Below the pieces are notes generated by a model that had not been told where the DNA came from, did no database searches, and was given only the letters and a program-made list of their open reading frames with translations. Shown here one piece after another: positions 44,031-56,049 of a DNA stretch of 64,000 nucleotides (position 1 is its first letter; every line of letters begins with the position of its first letter). Origin of the DNA: Pseudocercospora fijiensis CIRAD86. Its lineage: Eukaryota; Ascomycota; Dothideomycetes; Mycosphaerellales; Mycosphaerellaceae. Position numbers and translations under genes: made by a program. The stretch covers positions 330,475 through 394,474 of the forward strand of contig NW_006921551.1 of the NCBI RefSeq assembly GCF_000340215.1, written 5' to 3'.

Positions 44031-46340
44031 TCTTCTTATCGATAGAATTTATCGTTTCGGTACGTCTTTTATTTCGTAGGCTTTATAGGTCTATTAAATG
44101 TAATTCGTCTATAAGAATACATCTTTTTAGTAAGATTAATAATATAAAAGAAAGTAGCTAGTACGAAATGATCCTGTCCTATACCCTCTAGGTATCTTTC
44201 CTAAGAATGTAGCGAAGGGCAACGTAGTAGGCTTATCGAAGCTATAAGGCTAGAGTGGCATAGTAGTAGCATCCTCTAGCTTATTATTCGTAGAGGCGCA
44301 GACACTAGAGTCTTAAATGACTACAACCGACATAGCTTCCTAGGCGACTTTTACGAAGAATGCTTATCCTAAGGAAGATCGACGAGTTAATTTAGAGTAA
44401 AAAGTTTCTATTTTATAATCGCGGAAATTCTATCTATATTCGTAAGATGCTATGCTATAAATGGAAATAGCATAATTATAATCGTAGAATAGAACTATAA
44501 TCGTAGAATAGAACTATAATCGTAGAAATGCTATAATCGCGGAGATGTTCTTCGGAAGACGCAATCTCGATGCTAGCTAAGAACCTTGTTTAGATATGTC
44601 TACGAGCAACTCTTGCTTATAGAGGAAGACTAGCCCTAACTTATAGACTAATACTAAAAAAGCTAACGAGGTCGCTTATAGAATCGATCGTGGCGGCGCA
44701 ATAGTTTAACGACGCTCTCTATTAATTAGAGGAAATAGTCGCTCCGAGGCAGAGCTTAATTTGCAAGCAGTAAGCGCTCTTCGGGGATTGCAAGTTTGCT
44801 TAGCATACGATATCGCAGAGAAGTGCCTTCTAAGCCATCTCGATCGGGTAAATTATAGCCTTATTAATCTTATCTTAGAAGCACTCGATGTTGCATTTAC
44901 GCAGACTACAATATAGAGAAGATAATCCGGGTAACCTACGACAAGGAACGGAACACTTAAGCTATATAAGACATCTAGCTAGGTTGAGGTTTATACGTAT
45001 ATATATTTAGGCGTTAAGGTTAGAGCTTACTATTAAGATTCCCTTTACGAAAGATTTATCGATGTTATTAACGGAGGTGCAAAACTTAGCTATCGTAGAA
45101 GGTAGTGTATATAGCCTTATAGCGAGCTACGCCTAGATTTCCCTAGGCTATAGCGAGGGTTTGAGGTAAGCTTAGTAATCGCTAATTTATAAATTAGCAC
45201 GGATTTCGGGTCATTGTCGAAGCAGTTCGATATCTAGCACTAATTGTTACTATAAAACCTCTCGTCTGCGATATATAATAGCTTCCGGCCTCCTAAACTA
45301 TATGCGATCGACCTGCTAGCCTATCTCGTCTTCTTGCTACTCTCTCTCTCTCTTAAGATGTTTGCGATAGGTCTAGAACTTGTCGGCCTATAAGAGGCAA
45401 AAGCAATTCTAGGCGTAGAGATCGTACGGAAGTATTAATAACCCTATAGAGGGCTAAGAGATACATTATAGAACAACCGGCGGGAGTTTAGACTTGCCTC
45501 TTAAGTATATAGGCGTTTTGAACGTCAGTATCGCTACAATTGTTAGTAGTTCGGCTATCGAACTCGGTATAGCTTAGGAAAGTGCTCGGGCCGATACCGA
45601 TACCTATGCTTTAGCCGCTAAGTTATACAAGAGTTGTATGTCCTTAAGATATACTTAAAGCTAAGCATTCTATGTAGCTAGTCGCAGAAGCTAACTTACC
45701 TTACCGGCAGTCGGAGAAAAGTATATTGTCCTTAAGCGGTCTGCTTAATAAGGCGAACAGGCAATAGGCTAGTCTCGGAGATTACTTGTAGTTATTTAAT
45801 CTAGCAAGGATTTAAAGATGCTAGCCGGAAGGGCAACGTCCTAGGTTCTAACGCATCGACTACGTCTGCCTTGCCGCAACTCTAATATAGTACAATAGTC
45901 TTCCGATCTTTGTTATAGGAGAAGTAATATATTAATTCCTAGCCTTGCGAGTCTTTATTCGCTACGAGGCATTTCGAGGCGTTCAATTGTTAGTATACTA
46001 GATAAAACCTACTAGCGCTTGTAGAAGGCATTAGCTACTTTAGTTAAGAGTTGTAGCTTTAATATGTCTTTGTCGTCTCGTCGCAAAAGACCTCTAAAGT
46101 GCTTCTATATAGCGAAGTCTATACTAATAAACGGAGCAGACCTAGATGTAACAAGTTAGCTATATACTATACCTATAGCCTTAATAAATTAGCAAGCTAT
46201 ATCTATCGACTAGAAGCTATTCCCTAGGAGGCTAGTAACACTTAGACCGGTACCGGCGAGCGTCGAATTGTAATTCCTCGAATGCTGTTTACCTCTACGG
46301 AGATTCTTGCCTTTAAGAGAGATAGTTCGGCGGAGAACAA
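44031..46340. other. RIP-mutated, no gene confidently called
   Basis: Coding-like runs exist on both strands but none could be assigned. Damage is of the milder type (CpA kept after purines). It includes the 19-bp repeat at 44473-44530. Confidence 0.3.
44473..44530 (+). repeat. 19-bp tandem repeat
   Basis: About three units of 'aactataatcgtagaatag'. Confidence 0.85.
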
Positions 46341-47490
46341 AGATGCGGCTGTTTTATAGGTTTAGGAGGAGGCTACCGGCTGCTCTAGACAATATATATT
46401 CGTCGAATGCAAACACGTTCTCCTTCGCCGAGTAATAGAGAATTGTAGCAAGTAGCCGAGCGCAATATCGATACACATCTACTATATACGCTGTATACGA
46501 GGCATAACTTGCTTTGTAGTATATCCCTATGCTTTTACGCCTGCTAGTAAGTACGTTAAGCGCCGAGGAGGTTAGTCCTATTGCGAGACCTCGCGAATTA
46601 GCAGTCCGTAACGTAGGAATTCGTTCCTTAAATTCTCGCATATTCTATACTAGATTACTGCCTCGCTACGCTCTGCCTTGCCGGGTTTTGCGCCGGCGTT
46701 GCCGCTCCTAGAGACTTCCTTCTGCGGGCCTTAAGCTTTTGCTACTAGAGGAATCCGCAAGTCCTTTATATATCAACCGAGGAGTTTCTAATAGCGGCTT
46801 CGAGACTTTTAGGGTAACTCTAGCGAGAAATAAAGACATTATTAATGTTAGCTTAAATAACCTATAAATCTAATCCTGAAATTTACTTTTTCGTAGTACG
46901 TTCGGTAGCGGCTTCTCGTTCGCCGTACTATCGGCACGATCAAATAGAGCCTCTATTACTTAAGCCTCTATAATTTCTCGGACCGACTTTAGCAGCCTAC
47001 TAATAGTACGTAGCTCAGAAGTAATACTCGTTTAGATTACGGACCTAAGATCGAATCTGCCTGCTATATAGCGAAGGACTGCGAACAAGACCTTTAACGA
47101 ACGCAACAGGTTGTCTAAGATTGTAGATCGACTTTAAACACTAAGTCGCTAGTTCTAGCCTCCGAAACGGCAAAATCTAGTAAGGATCTAGCCGGCTATA
47201 TATACCTTACATCGTATAGCGCTAGGTTTAGTAGGTTGTTGTAATACTGCAGATCTCTATCTAGGAAAGTGCCTAGATTCTTAAGCAAGATACTATAGAC
47301 GGCCGAAAGCCTATTAGTACGGTCCGCAGAGCCGCCTTCTCTTACTATCGATTAGTAGGGGGCAATATAGGGATGTTTTATATACAGAATCGCTGTTTCT
47401 TCCTACTAACTATCGTTTAATAGAGGATAATCGTATATTAAAGCCTCGTACGCGTATTTCCATCGATTTCTAGCATTCTAGCGCTAAATT
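46341..47490 (+). pseudogene. possible upstream part of the following unknown ORF
   Basis: The plus strand gives a protein-like frame with TAA/TAG stops only over several hundred bases, including 'ELAVRNVGIRSLNSR' (about 46595). Continuity with the 47491 ORF was not proven; introns are possible. No family recognised. Confidence 0.3.
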
Positions 47491-49182
47491 GCCGCTAATA
47501 TAGGTCTACGACCGACTCGATCGACTATAGGCAAGCTAGTACTACGATTAGAAGAAGAGCTAAATAACTCTACGTTAAAGAAGAAGGTAGTAGAGCTTCT
47601 CGAGAAGCCTATAAGTCCGCCGCTAATAAGACAAGGTATAAAGGGTAGATCTAATAGGTCTATTAGAGCCGGCAAGAAGGGCAAGAAGACTGCCGCGCTA
47701 GTTACTAAGTCGGTAGCGGCACTAAGCAAGGAGACCGTAGCAACGCCGGCAGAGGATAATAGTAACGTTATACCTAGCAAAATAGGTGCTTCTTCCTCTA
47801 CCGCCTCCTCTACTAAAGCCTCTATTTCCTCCTCTTTTAATACGGTACTAGAAGCCGAGGCTGCTACTAGCAGTATAACGGCCCTCGCTGCTAGCAACGT
47901 GCCTATAACTGCGCCTAGCTCTTTTAACTTAACTAATAAGCCTAAAGTCTTCTACTATAATACGTAGTAGACTATATTTAATCCGTCTAAGAAGGGCGCT
48001 AATCGATCGCTTATAACGAAGCTAATAAGGTTCCTTACTACGAGAGATAAGGAGCTATAGGATAGCTACTCGTAGGCGGCGAAGTTTGCTTAGCTTAATA
48101 GCTATAATCGACCTTACCGAGTTATAATCCGTACTAGTACGGAAGGAGCGAAGAATACGTTTACTAGCGACTAGTACTAAGTAGGTAACGATATCGATAG
48201 CGACTTTGTTTATCGACAAGCTCTCGACTATGCGATTAATCTTATAAAGGCTAGAAGGAAGCGCCTATTCGTTAACCTCGAGTTCTATATAAAGCCTAAG
48301 CAATTAGTAGTAGCTAGAAGTAAAGGGAAGAATAAGGAGGTCGAGAAGTTAAAGAAGAACCCTAATGCGGTTTAAATAAGGAATATTAGTCTAATTATCG
48401 CTAAACTCGAGTCGTCTAGTAGGTACGACTTTAAGATAATCAATAAGTAGCTCTATACTCGGAAGGACTGTCTAAATAGCAATAAGGCCGGCGAGGCTGC
48501 TTACTAGTTTAATCGCTCGGCAAAGGAGCTCGGCGAGAACCATTTCCCCTTCTACGAGGCTGTAATAATTAAGCTAAGTTAAGCTATTACTAAAGGCTAG
48601 TATATCTAGAATAAAGACGGCTCTTAGCCGGACAGGCTTCTAGTCTCGGTAGAGATAATATTAATAACTCGGAAGGTCGAGAAGAAGTATTAGGCAAGAA
48701 CGTAGCGGCGTAGTAATACGGACTCGCTAGGTAGTAAGAACAGTAGTATAATAAAGATAATAGGCGAATTTATAGGTAGCATACTCTACACTTAGAACAA
48801 TAGCCTCGGTCGTATTCCTAGTACGCTATCGAAGACTCTAACTCGCGCTCTTACTAGATATCGCTTAGGTTATAAGGCGCCTGTTAAGGTGCCTCGTATA
48901 GTGATCTCTAAAGCCGCTATAACTGAGTTCTTTAACTAGTATACCCTCTAGCCGGAATTCGCGGATTAGGACTCTCTACGCGCCTATATTAGGGTTTTCG
49001 TAGGTTTAGTATAGCGGCTCGATGCTATTGCTAATATAGACTAATCTAACTAGCCTTACGAGCTTAAGGAAATAGGTGGAATGCGTCTAAGACTAAAAGA
49101 GGCTATTCGAGAATAGTTAAAGAAGAGGGACGATAATATTATCGCCGCGGAAAGAGCCGCTATAGAGGAGGGCGAATTTTAA
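47491..49182 (+). pseudogene. unknown 560-codon protein, RIP-damaged
   Basis: One frame from 47491 to a TAA at 49180, interrupted about two dozen times by TAA/TAG only. The N-terminal third is Ser/Thr/Ala-rich with a Lys-rich patch ('RAGKKGKKTAALVTK' near 47660), suggesting a disordered nuclear protein. The middle has 'DFVYRQALDYAINLIKARRK' around 48200. The C-terminus is charged and helical, ending 'AAERAAIEEGEF'. It follows a RIP-mutated region and precedes a Tc1/mariner copy on the opposite strand. No family recognised; it could belong to a larger DNA transposon. Confidence 0.5.
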
Positions 49183-49529
49183 GCGAACTCGGGCTTTCTT
49201 TACGCACTATTCTTTTTATTACTATAATACATACAACCTTGTAATAAGCGGGAGATTCTTGCTGTAATTACACTTATTTAGACCTAATTTAGTATATTAA
49301 ATTGAATGCGTTAGTTGTAGAACAATAAGAGGGTATAGCAAAGCTAGCGTTCGAACTATTTACCTAAATCTCTGCCTCCGGCGCTTGCTAGCACTAGTCT
49401 ATATTAGTGCGGTTACTCGAAGTCCTCGAAATCTATATCCGATTCTTCTAGTTCTTATTTATAGTCTTCCTTACTCTATATATAATCATTTAGGTTATCT
49501 AATACCGCCGGCGGCGTACTCTTATACTA

Positions 49530-50700
49530 CGAATACTATGCCGACTCTTTAGCATCTATATTTAGTATGTTTTATGCGGATCTAGCGCTTATTTCGAAGG
49601 CTTTAGGATCGTACGGCAAATCTCGACCCTCTACGTTATAACTAGCGTATTTGAACAATCTACGCGCCCTACGGCCTCTATACTTATATAAACACTACAC
49701 TAAGTAGGCTTAGAACCCTTCGAAAAGCGGTAGCTTATAGCGATACTTTTTAATAGTCTTCTTAAGCAGATTAAAGGTCTATTCGATAGGATTCAAATCC
49801 GGTAAGTATAGCGAAAGAAACTCGAGATAGTAACCTGCTTCTAGGATAGCTTCCTTTACCCTCCTTCTATAGTAGATACTAGCATTATCTATTATAAAGA
49901 TTATCGATAGACTATTAACTAGCAACGGCAGCACCTCTTTCTCTAGCTAGGTATTAAATCGGTTACTATTAATAGATCCTTAGTATACATACGTACAAGG
50001 CAAGTAGCCGTAGAGCGTAAAGGTAGGTAAGACAGACTACCTTACTTCCCTTCTCGCATACTAATAATCTATACAAGCAATGCCTCTTAGCGACTATCTA
50101 TACTTCCGCTAACTAGTCTTCTAATTATAGGCAGTCTCGTCGATAAAGATTAACCTATCCGCTAGCTAACTCGTATACCTAATAACCTATAATGCCCTTA
50201 GTAACAGGTTCCGCTCCTTCGCCTTCGTTTGTATCTTCGTACGAGTCTATCCCTAACGCTTTAACGTTTTATATAGCAGACTCGGCGTTAGTACTACGCC
50301 TTTACCTCCTTCGTTAACCGGACGGAGCCGTTTAAACTCGTCGTAAAGAGTAGCGATTATTTCTATAAAGTAGGCGTCCGGACGCTCGTAGAGATAGTTA
50401 TAGAGCTATTCTTCCTCGCTATATAGAAGGCGCCTCGGATGCCCTTTAACCGCGCTAGTATTCTTTATATATAACTCGCTAAACAACCGCTACTTCTGCT
50501 AGTACCTATATATCGACCTTACTGCTATTAGCACTCGTGTTTCAGCTATTATCTGCTTAGAAGTAAACCTACGAGCGAAATAGGCCTTAAGGAGGGTCTA
50601 TAAAGCAGGGTTAATTAGTCTTAGCTTTATACTGTACGTAATAACACCTCGGAAGGGCCTATACTACTGTTTTATCGATAATACGCTTTTAAAGATATAT
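49530..50700 (-). pseudogene. Tc1/mariner (IS630-type) transposase, DD34E, RIP-inactivated
   Basis: Minus strand. N-terminal helix-turn-helix region (about 50620-50350, e.g. 'FTSKQIIAETRVLIAVRSIY'). Catalytic Asp 1 in 'IFIDETA' (about 50143), Asp 2 in 'FIIDNASI' (about 49900), and Glu in 'PDLNPIE' (about 49795) with 34 residues between the second Asp and Glu. Stops are TAA/TAG. This is a cut-and-paste transposase targeting TA. Terminal inverted repeats were not located. An insertion between the 47.5-49.2 and 53-55 kb genes is likely. Confidence 0.88.
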
Positions 50701-52664
50701 TAGAGAAGTCTACGAACCTTAGAAGAGTACGGAAGAGTAGATTTTAGTGTAAAATAGCGGTATAGGTTCTCGCTAAGCCTCTGCCGGAGTTCTTAGTTTT
50801 CCCCGTAGCGACTAGTAGGCTTTCGGCTGTCTATAGTAGGTTTAAAGGACCTTAAACGTTAGCGTAGATCTAACCAGAACATATAATCCTTACTATAGTG
50901 CAGTAGAAGTATAGGCAATACTGCGTTACATTAGTTATTAGTCTGTGCCCTAGCGATTTCCCGTAAACACTAACCGAGTACACAAGACCGGACTCTAGCG
51001 TTGTTATTCGTAAATATACAAGGTTGCGGTTCTTTCGCGGAAGTGGTAGTAACTGCTACTCGAGTATCGTTACTAAGTGGATTGAACACCTAAAGATCGG
51101 TCCCTAATTTAGAGCGAAAGATAGTAGGAGCTGCAATGCTAGTGTCGGAGACAAGGCAAAGCTAGTTCTTAATGTTACGCGAAATTCTTTTGAATACATT
51201 CGTCTACAGACTAGCGTATTAGAATAAAAAGCCGATGATTCCGAGGCCGCCTAATCCAATATTAGCGGGCAACCGAGGAAGTAGCCTAACCCGCTAATAT
51301 ACTATATATACAATTAACATAGTTGCGAAATAACTCTAAAGATATTAAAAAGGCTAAGGAAATGATATCTTTAATGCTACGTCGAGTCCTAGGATACGGT
51401 TTCCGGCCGTCGGAGGAATTAAGCGAAATAGGCTATAACTATAATACATCTCGTATAGCGGAAATTTGGTAAGCATATATCCGTGTCTGTCTTCTACACT
51501 TCTAAGAGCTAGGCTGCGAACGGACGTATCGCATATAGCGTAGTAGCAGCGGAGAAGCCTTCTAAGTGTCTAGAGGAGGTAGTAGAGGCATGTCTTATAG
51601 GTCTTAATCGTAATCTAGTAAACTATATCGCGTAATACGGATGCATAGCTATTAAGACCTCTACGATCTTACCGAGCCCTTCCCTAGGATGCTCTAAAAA
51701 CGCCTATATACGAGCAATAATGTCCTCGTATATATTAACTTTCGTAGCTATCTCTTTATACTTTGTTTCGAGCGCTAATACTTTCGCTATTAGCGGACAC
51801 CTATAGGAAAAGACGTATTTAGGCGTAATAGCTTAATAGCGTATATATCTGCTCTTAAATTCTCCTCCTATATATCTCCTCCTATATGTCCGAATACGAC
51901 CGGTATCTACTCTTAACTTCTCCTTTTATAGGTCTCCTCCTATATATCTGAAATCGGCAAATTACTACTACCGAAGCTCGAAGGAATAACGGGAAAGGCC
52001 TTAGGATCGCTATAGAAGGGATAGCAACTAATAAGCAAATGTACGAGGTACTAACTCCTAGTTGTATAGGTTAAGGACTCGTAGCTCTAGACGGGACTAC
52101 GGATGTCTTAATACTAACGAAGGTATATACAACTTAGGCTATAACGATACTAGCTTCTATAGCGATAGCGCGCCTCTAACGTAAGGTAGGTAACTACCTT
52201 AACGAGACTAAGGGCTAAGATAGCTCGATATTATATATATTAGATAACTTAAGGTAGTATATATTCCTAGGGATTAGCATTGCCGGATTAATACTCGTTA
52301 CTAGTCGATGCCGGAGATCTAAGAAGAGCTTAATCTTTATACGCGGCGCTAGGAGCAAAAGTAGTTAATAATATAGCGTTACTATAGCGTTCTATATAGC
52401 AAGCACTAGATATTATTAACGAAGTGAATAGAAGATTTTGAAGCGCGAATATAGATATAATAGTAAGTGCCTCGATTGTTTAGCCTTAGCAATTCGCTGT
52501 TTTTAGCTACTACCGTTAGCTAGTTAGTTAGCGAGCTCTAACAACACCTTTCCCGTAGGTACAATAATAACAACCGACCTACGAAAAAGATAATATATAA
52601 TACTAACTGAATCTGCTTAGTAGGTAAACTGCGATTCTACATCTATAAGACTATAAAATAGCAC
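50701..52664. other. RIP-mutated intergenic, no gene called
   Basis: Contains a perfect 11-bp inverted repeat at 51259-51300. No frame could be assigned with confidence. Confidence 0.35.
51259..51300. repeat. perfect 11-bp inverted repeat
   Basis: 'atattagcggg' (51259-51269) and 'cccgctaatat' (51290-51300) with a 20-base spacer; it could form a stem-loop or be a decayed transposon end. Confidence 0.85.
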
Positions 52665-52961
52665 AGATATCCCAGTCGTTATAGAATACTATTTCTCTTT
52701 CTATAAGCTATTAAACGTGTCCTCTTTTTTTCTATTTCTTCTAACGTTGTCGTATAGCACCTAAGGGATATCGTATAGCTAGTTGCGATCCTTAATGCTA
52801 GTTGTATCGCAAAGATATCCTAGTCGTTACAGAAGGCTATTTTCCCTTTCTATAAGCTATTAAACGTGTCCTCTTTTTTTCTATTTCTTCTAATATTGTC
52901 GTATAGTATCTAAGGTATACTATATAGCTAGTTGCGATCCTTAATACTATTTGTATCGCAA
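52665..52961. repeat. 148-bp tandem duplication
   Basis: Two copies (52665-52812 and 52813-52961) over 90 % identical by eye; differences are mostly C/T and G/A, as RIP would make. Both contain 'ctattaaacgtgtcctc' and 'gctagttgcgatccttaat'. Confidence 0.92.
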
Positions 52962-53429
52962 AGCTTGTTCGCCGAAGCAAGTATTAAAGTATAAGAAGAT
53001 TAATACTAGTAGAGGTCGTATTAGAGGAAGCTACGTTTTACTTATCCGACATCTTTCTTATTAAGGTAGCAGCAATCTCTTTCGGCGTTATCCTACAGCT
53101 CCGGAGAACTTAGACGAGACTATATAGGTAATTAGGAACGCTATTCTCTACTATAGCGTTAGGGCGAGGCATAGGCGTAGAGCTACCTTCTTCGGCCGCT
53201 ATCTTCTATAGGACGGTATCGGCAATCTCCGCTAGTAGTATACCGCAGACTTTTATAAAATTAATCTAGCTACGAAGCTTGTTTAGAATACTTCCTACTA
53301 CGTTATCGACGATAGTAGTAGTAGGGAAGGACTAGGTATCGGTAGCGCTATAGTTAGTATAGTTAGTATTAGAATTAGCAGGAAGCTAACTAGAGCCCTC
53401 GTTAAACGAGATATACTTTAGAAGCTTCG

Positions 53430-53560
53430 TTAGTAAGTCGTCGACGTACTTAATAGGCTACTTTAATAAGCTATCGACCTGCTTTAGAAGCCTCTTTAAT
53501 AAGCCGTCGTCCTACTTTAAAATCTTCTTTAAAAAGCCGTCGACCTGCTCCTATATAATA
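53430..53560 (-). repeat. 33-bp coding repeat
   Basis: Three to four units like 'aataagccgtcgacctgctt', encoding an 11-residue unit with K-Q-V-D-x-L-L-K character. Confidence 0.75.
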
Positions 53561-53714
53561 GATTCCGACAAGAACTTCTTTAGCTTCGAAGCGTTAATAT
53601 TCTCCTCGCTATCGGACTAGACCGATATTAGCTTACTAATAGAGATCGACTTTGTCTACTTCTAAGTAGGATAGTTGTAGTTAGAGGTCGATAGTATAGC
53701 GGCAGCTACAAGCC

Positions 53715-53870
53715 ACTTCGTAACTAACGTTAATATCTTATGTTTTGTAGAAGGAAACCCGTCGTCGCTCTTAGACTAGGCGTAGAGCTACTTCTTAACT
53801 AACGTTAGCATCTTATGTTTAGTAGAAGGAAACCCGTCCTCGCTCTTAGACTAGGCGTAGAGATGCTTCT
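53715..53870 (-). repeat. 75-bp coding tandem repeat
   Basis: Two full units and a partial third, period 75 (starts 53715 and 53790), encoding 25 residues with 'SEDGFPSTKHKMLTL'. Confidence 0.88.
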
Positions 53871-55140
53871 TATCCGTTTTAGAAGAGCGCTTCGTAGTAG
53901 GAACTTCGTACTCGATATCTAAGTTAACCGCTACGTACTTATTAAATAAGGTTAACTTCTATAGCTTCCGACCTAAAACCTCGTTATCGTTACCTAGGAA
54001 CGACTTCTTATACTTAGAGGCCGGCTTAGATAGGGTAGCAGGGTTCTACTACTTCTTAGCCCTAGAAAGAAAAGGCTTAGGTTCGGTATCGGTATCGGTA
54101 TCGCTGTCGTTATTATAGCCGGCGACGGAGCGTTTAGACTTAGTATTAGAGGCGGCAAAGCTACTATAGTAGCCCGACTTTCGTAACCTACCTAGGGCAG
54201 GTAGCAGTATAAGTAAGGTAACTATAGGGGAAGGTAACTTAAGCTAAGACAGATCGACCTTAGGCGTATATAGACTCTTATAGGCGTCTTTAGTAATAAC
54301 CTAAAAGAGCAATTAGGATTAGGCGCCGCAATATCGTATAGCTAAAGAAAGACTTATATTACCGCGGACGAGCAAGTCTATCGTCTGCTTAATTAACTCG
54401 GTCTTACCTATTTCGTTACTATTCTTAAGCTCGCGGAATGTCCTACTACGGTTAGCGTAATCCTCGGCGACCTTACCGCTAGTAATTAAGCGCTAGGAGA
54501 AGGAGTCGGAGGAGGCTTCTTTAATTAAAGCCTTCGATATAGCGATATGCTAAGTTCTATCGCTGCGGCGGCGCTCCTTAATTAAGCCTATTAAGCACTT
54601 AGAAGACATTACGGACTGAATACAGCCTACTAATTTAGTTATATATGTCTTAGCGATTTCCTTGCCGCGGTTTAGAGGCAAGCCTAGGTCGTATACTAGC
54701 TCTAGGAGCTAGTATAGAGTTAGTAGAGAGTGAGTAGTAAACGGGCTAGAGATTGATTAGTACGCTAGATATTACTCGTAAACGTCGAAAGAGACACTTA
54801 CGCATTGCCGGCAAGAGTATAATAGACAATGCGAGCCTTAGCCTGCTTAGACTAGGTAAAGCGGCGGCCTAGGAATTAGCGTTAGCCGCGAAACATGTCC
54901 TCTCTCTTTCCGTTCGTACCTTCTATAATAGCATTAACCGAGAGCCCGGCGAAGGCGAGAACGAAGTCGTTATTATCGGATTCGGCAAGTGGAGTCCCGT
55001 CGTCTTCGTACTCTAAGGCAGAATCGATATAGTATTCGACCTTCTTCTTAGCCTTACGTAACTTAGGCGTACGAGGAGATATAGCTAGTAGGTAGCGGCT
55101 ATCGGTAGGAGTAGTAGAAAGAGAATAGAGAGGTAGCGAG

Positions 55141-55430
55141 GTATCTATATATCTTTATACCTATCGACGATATAGTATGCTTTATACTTTATACTTTATA
55201 CTTTATACCTTATACTTCGTACTGCTTAATTGCTTAACGGATAGCTACTGCGCTAGCGCGTCGGAGGTCCGATTAAGTATCGACTATAGCGGAGCGCCGA
55301 CTCTAATATCTACCTTGCTACATATTTTAGCGGAGCCGATAAAGTATTATAGTAATTCTTGTCGACGGACGATAGACGAGGCTAATTAAAGAGTACGGTA
55401 TAGCGATAGCATTAAAACGCAAGCAAGCAA
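55141..55430. repeat. 10-bp tandem repeat and intergenic region
   Basis: 'tttatacttt'-type units repeat at about 55178-55215. The surrounding sequence separates two divergent unknown genes. Confidence 0.6.
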
Positions 55431-56040
55431 GACTATTCGTTAAAGCCTAACTATTGCTAAAGGCTTAGCTACGGATGTTCTCGAAGCCGACTTAACGCTA
55501 GCGCCTATTACCTCCGCTTCCGCCGAGATTACCGCCGCCGAGTACTAGAGTACTACGGCGTGCGCTATGTTACTAATAGCATCTAGCATTTAATATTCTA
55601 TATCTACCGCCTACCGGTATATCCTCGAGCGTAGTAATACTCGAACGACTATTAAATAGTATATTTCCGCCCTCTCTACTACTATCTCTCTATATACTTA
55701 GCTCCTAAAGTAACGGCGACGAGGAGCGCCGAGCGCGATAGCGTATATACCTATATCTACGCCGACACCGATATTAATACCGATAGTAGTACTTACGATT
55801 ACTCGTATACCATCGAAAAGGATACCTACCTTTATAATATTACTTCGCGTATAGCTTCTTTCTACTAATAAGATAGCCGCTATCTCTAAGTTACCCTCTT
55901 ACCTTACTCCCTCTACGGCCTCGAAGACTATCTCCGGAACTATTATATTAGTACTTACTAGTAGTAGGTCGATAATATATAATATAAATACTTTTATAGC
56001 AATAGGCTACTTAGCTTATAGATGCCTAATACTATCTACG
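55431..56040. other. possible 5' part of the next ORF, unassigned
   Basis: Plus-strand protein-like runs are interrupted and change frame; introns may be present. No call. Confidence 0.25.
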
Positions 56041-56049
56041 AATCCTTTA

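Larger units (their letters stand above)
53030..55140 (-). pseudogene. unknown spliced gene with internal repeats, RIP-damaged
   Basis: Minus strand. Exon 1 (to 54802) has 'KLRKAKKKVEYYIDSA' and an acidic stretch. An intron at 54801-54746 begins GTAAGT, has 'gtactaatc' near its end and ends in CTAG; it brings exon 1 (frame 2) into the phase of exon 2 (frame 0). Exon 2 runs to about 53030 with 'GCIQSVMSSKCLIGLIK' (about 54600), a 'TDTDTDTE' acidic run (about 54095), a 25-residue tandem repeat (about 53870-53715), and a Lys/Leu/Asp 11-residue repeat (about 53560-53430). The repeats suggest a disordered, Lys-rich protein, perhaps nuclear. No family recognised. Stops are TAA/TAG; few in number, so damage is light. 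Confidence 0.55.

Noticed and set aside
47484..47897. 137-codon minus-strand frame
   Set aside because: Antisense shadow of the plus-strand 47491-49182 ORF, whose stops fall only at Gln/Trp sites as RIP predicts.
52665..52961. LTR pair of a small element
   Set aside because: The two 148-bp copies are directly adjacent with nothing between them, so a tandem duplication fits better.
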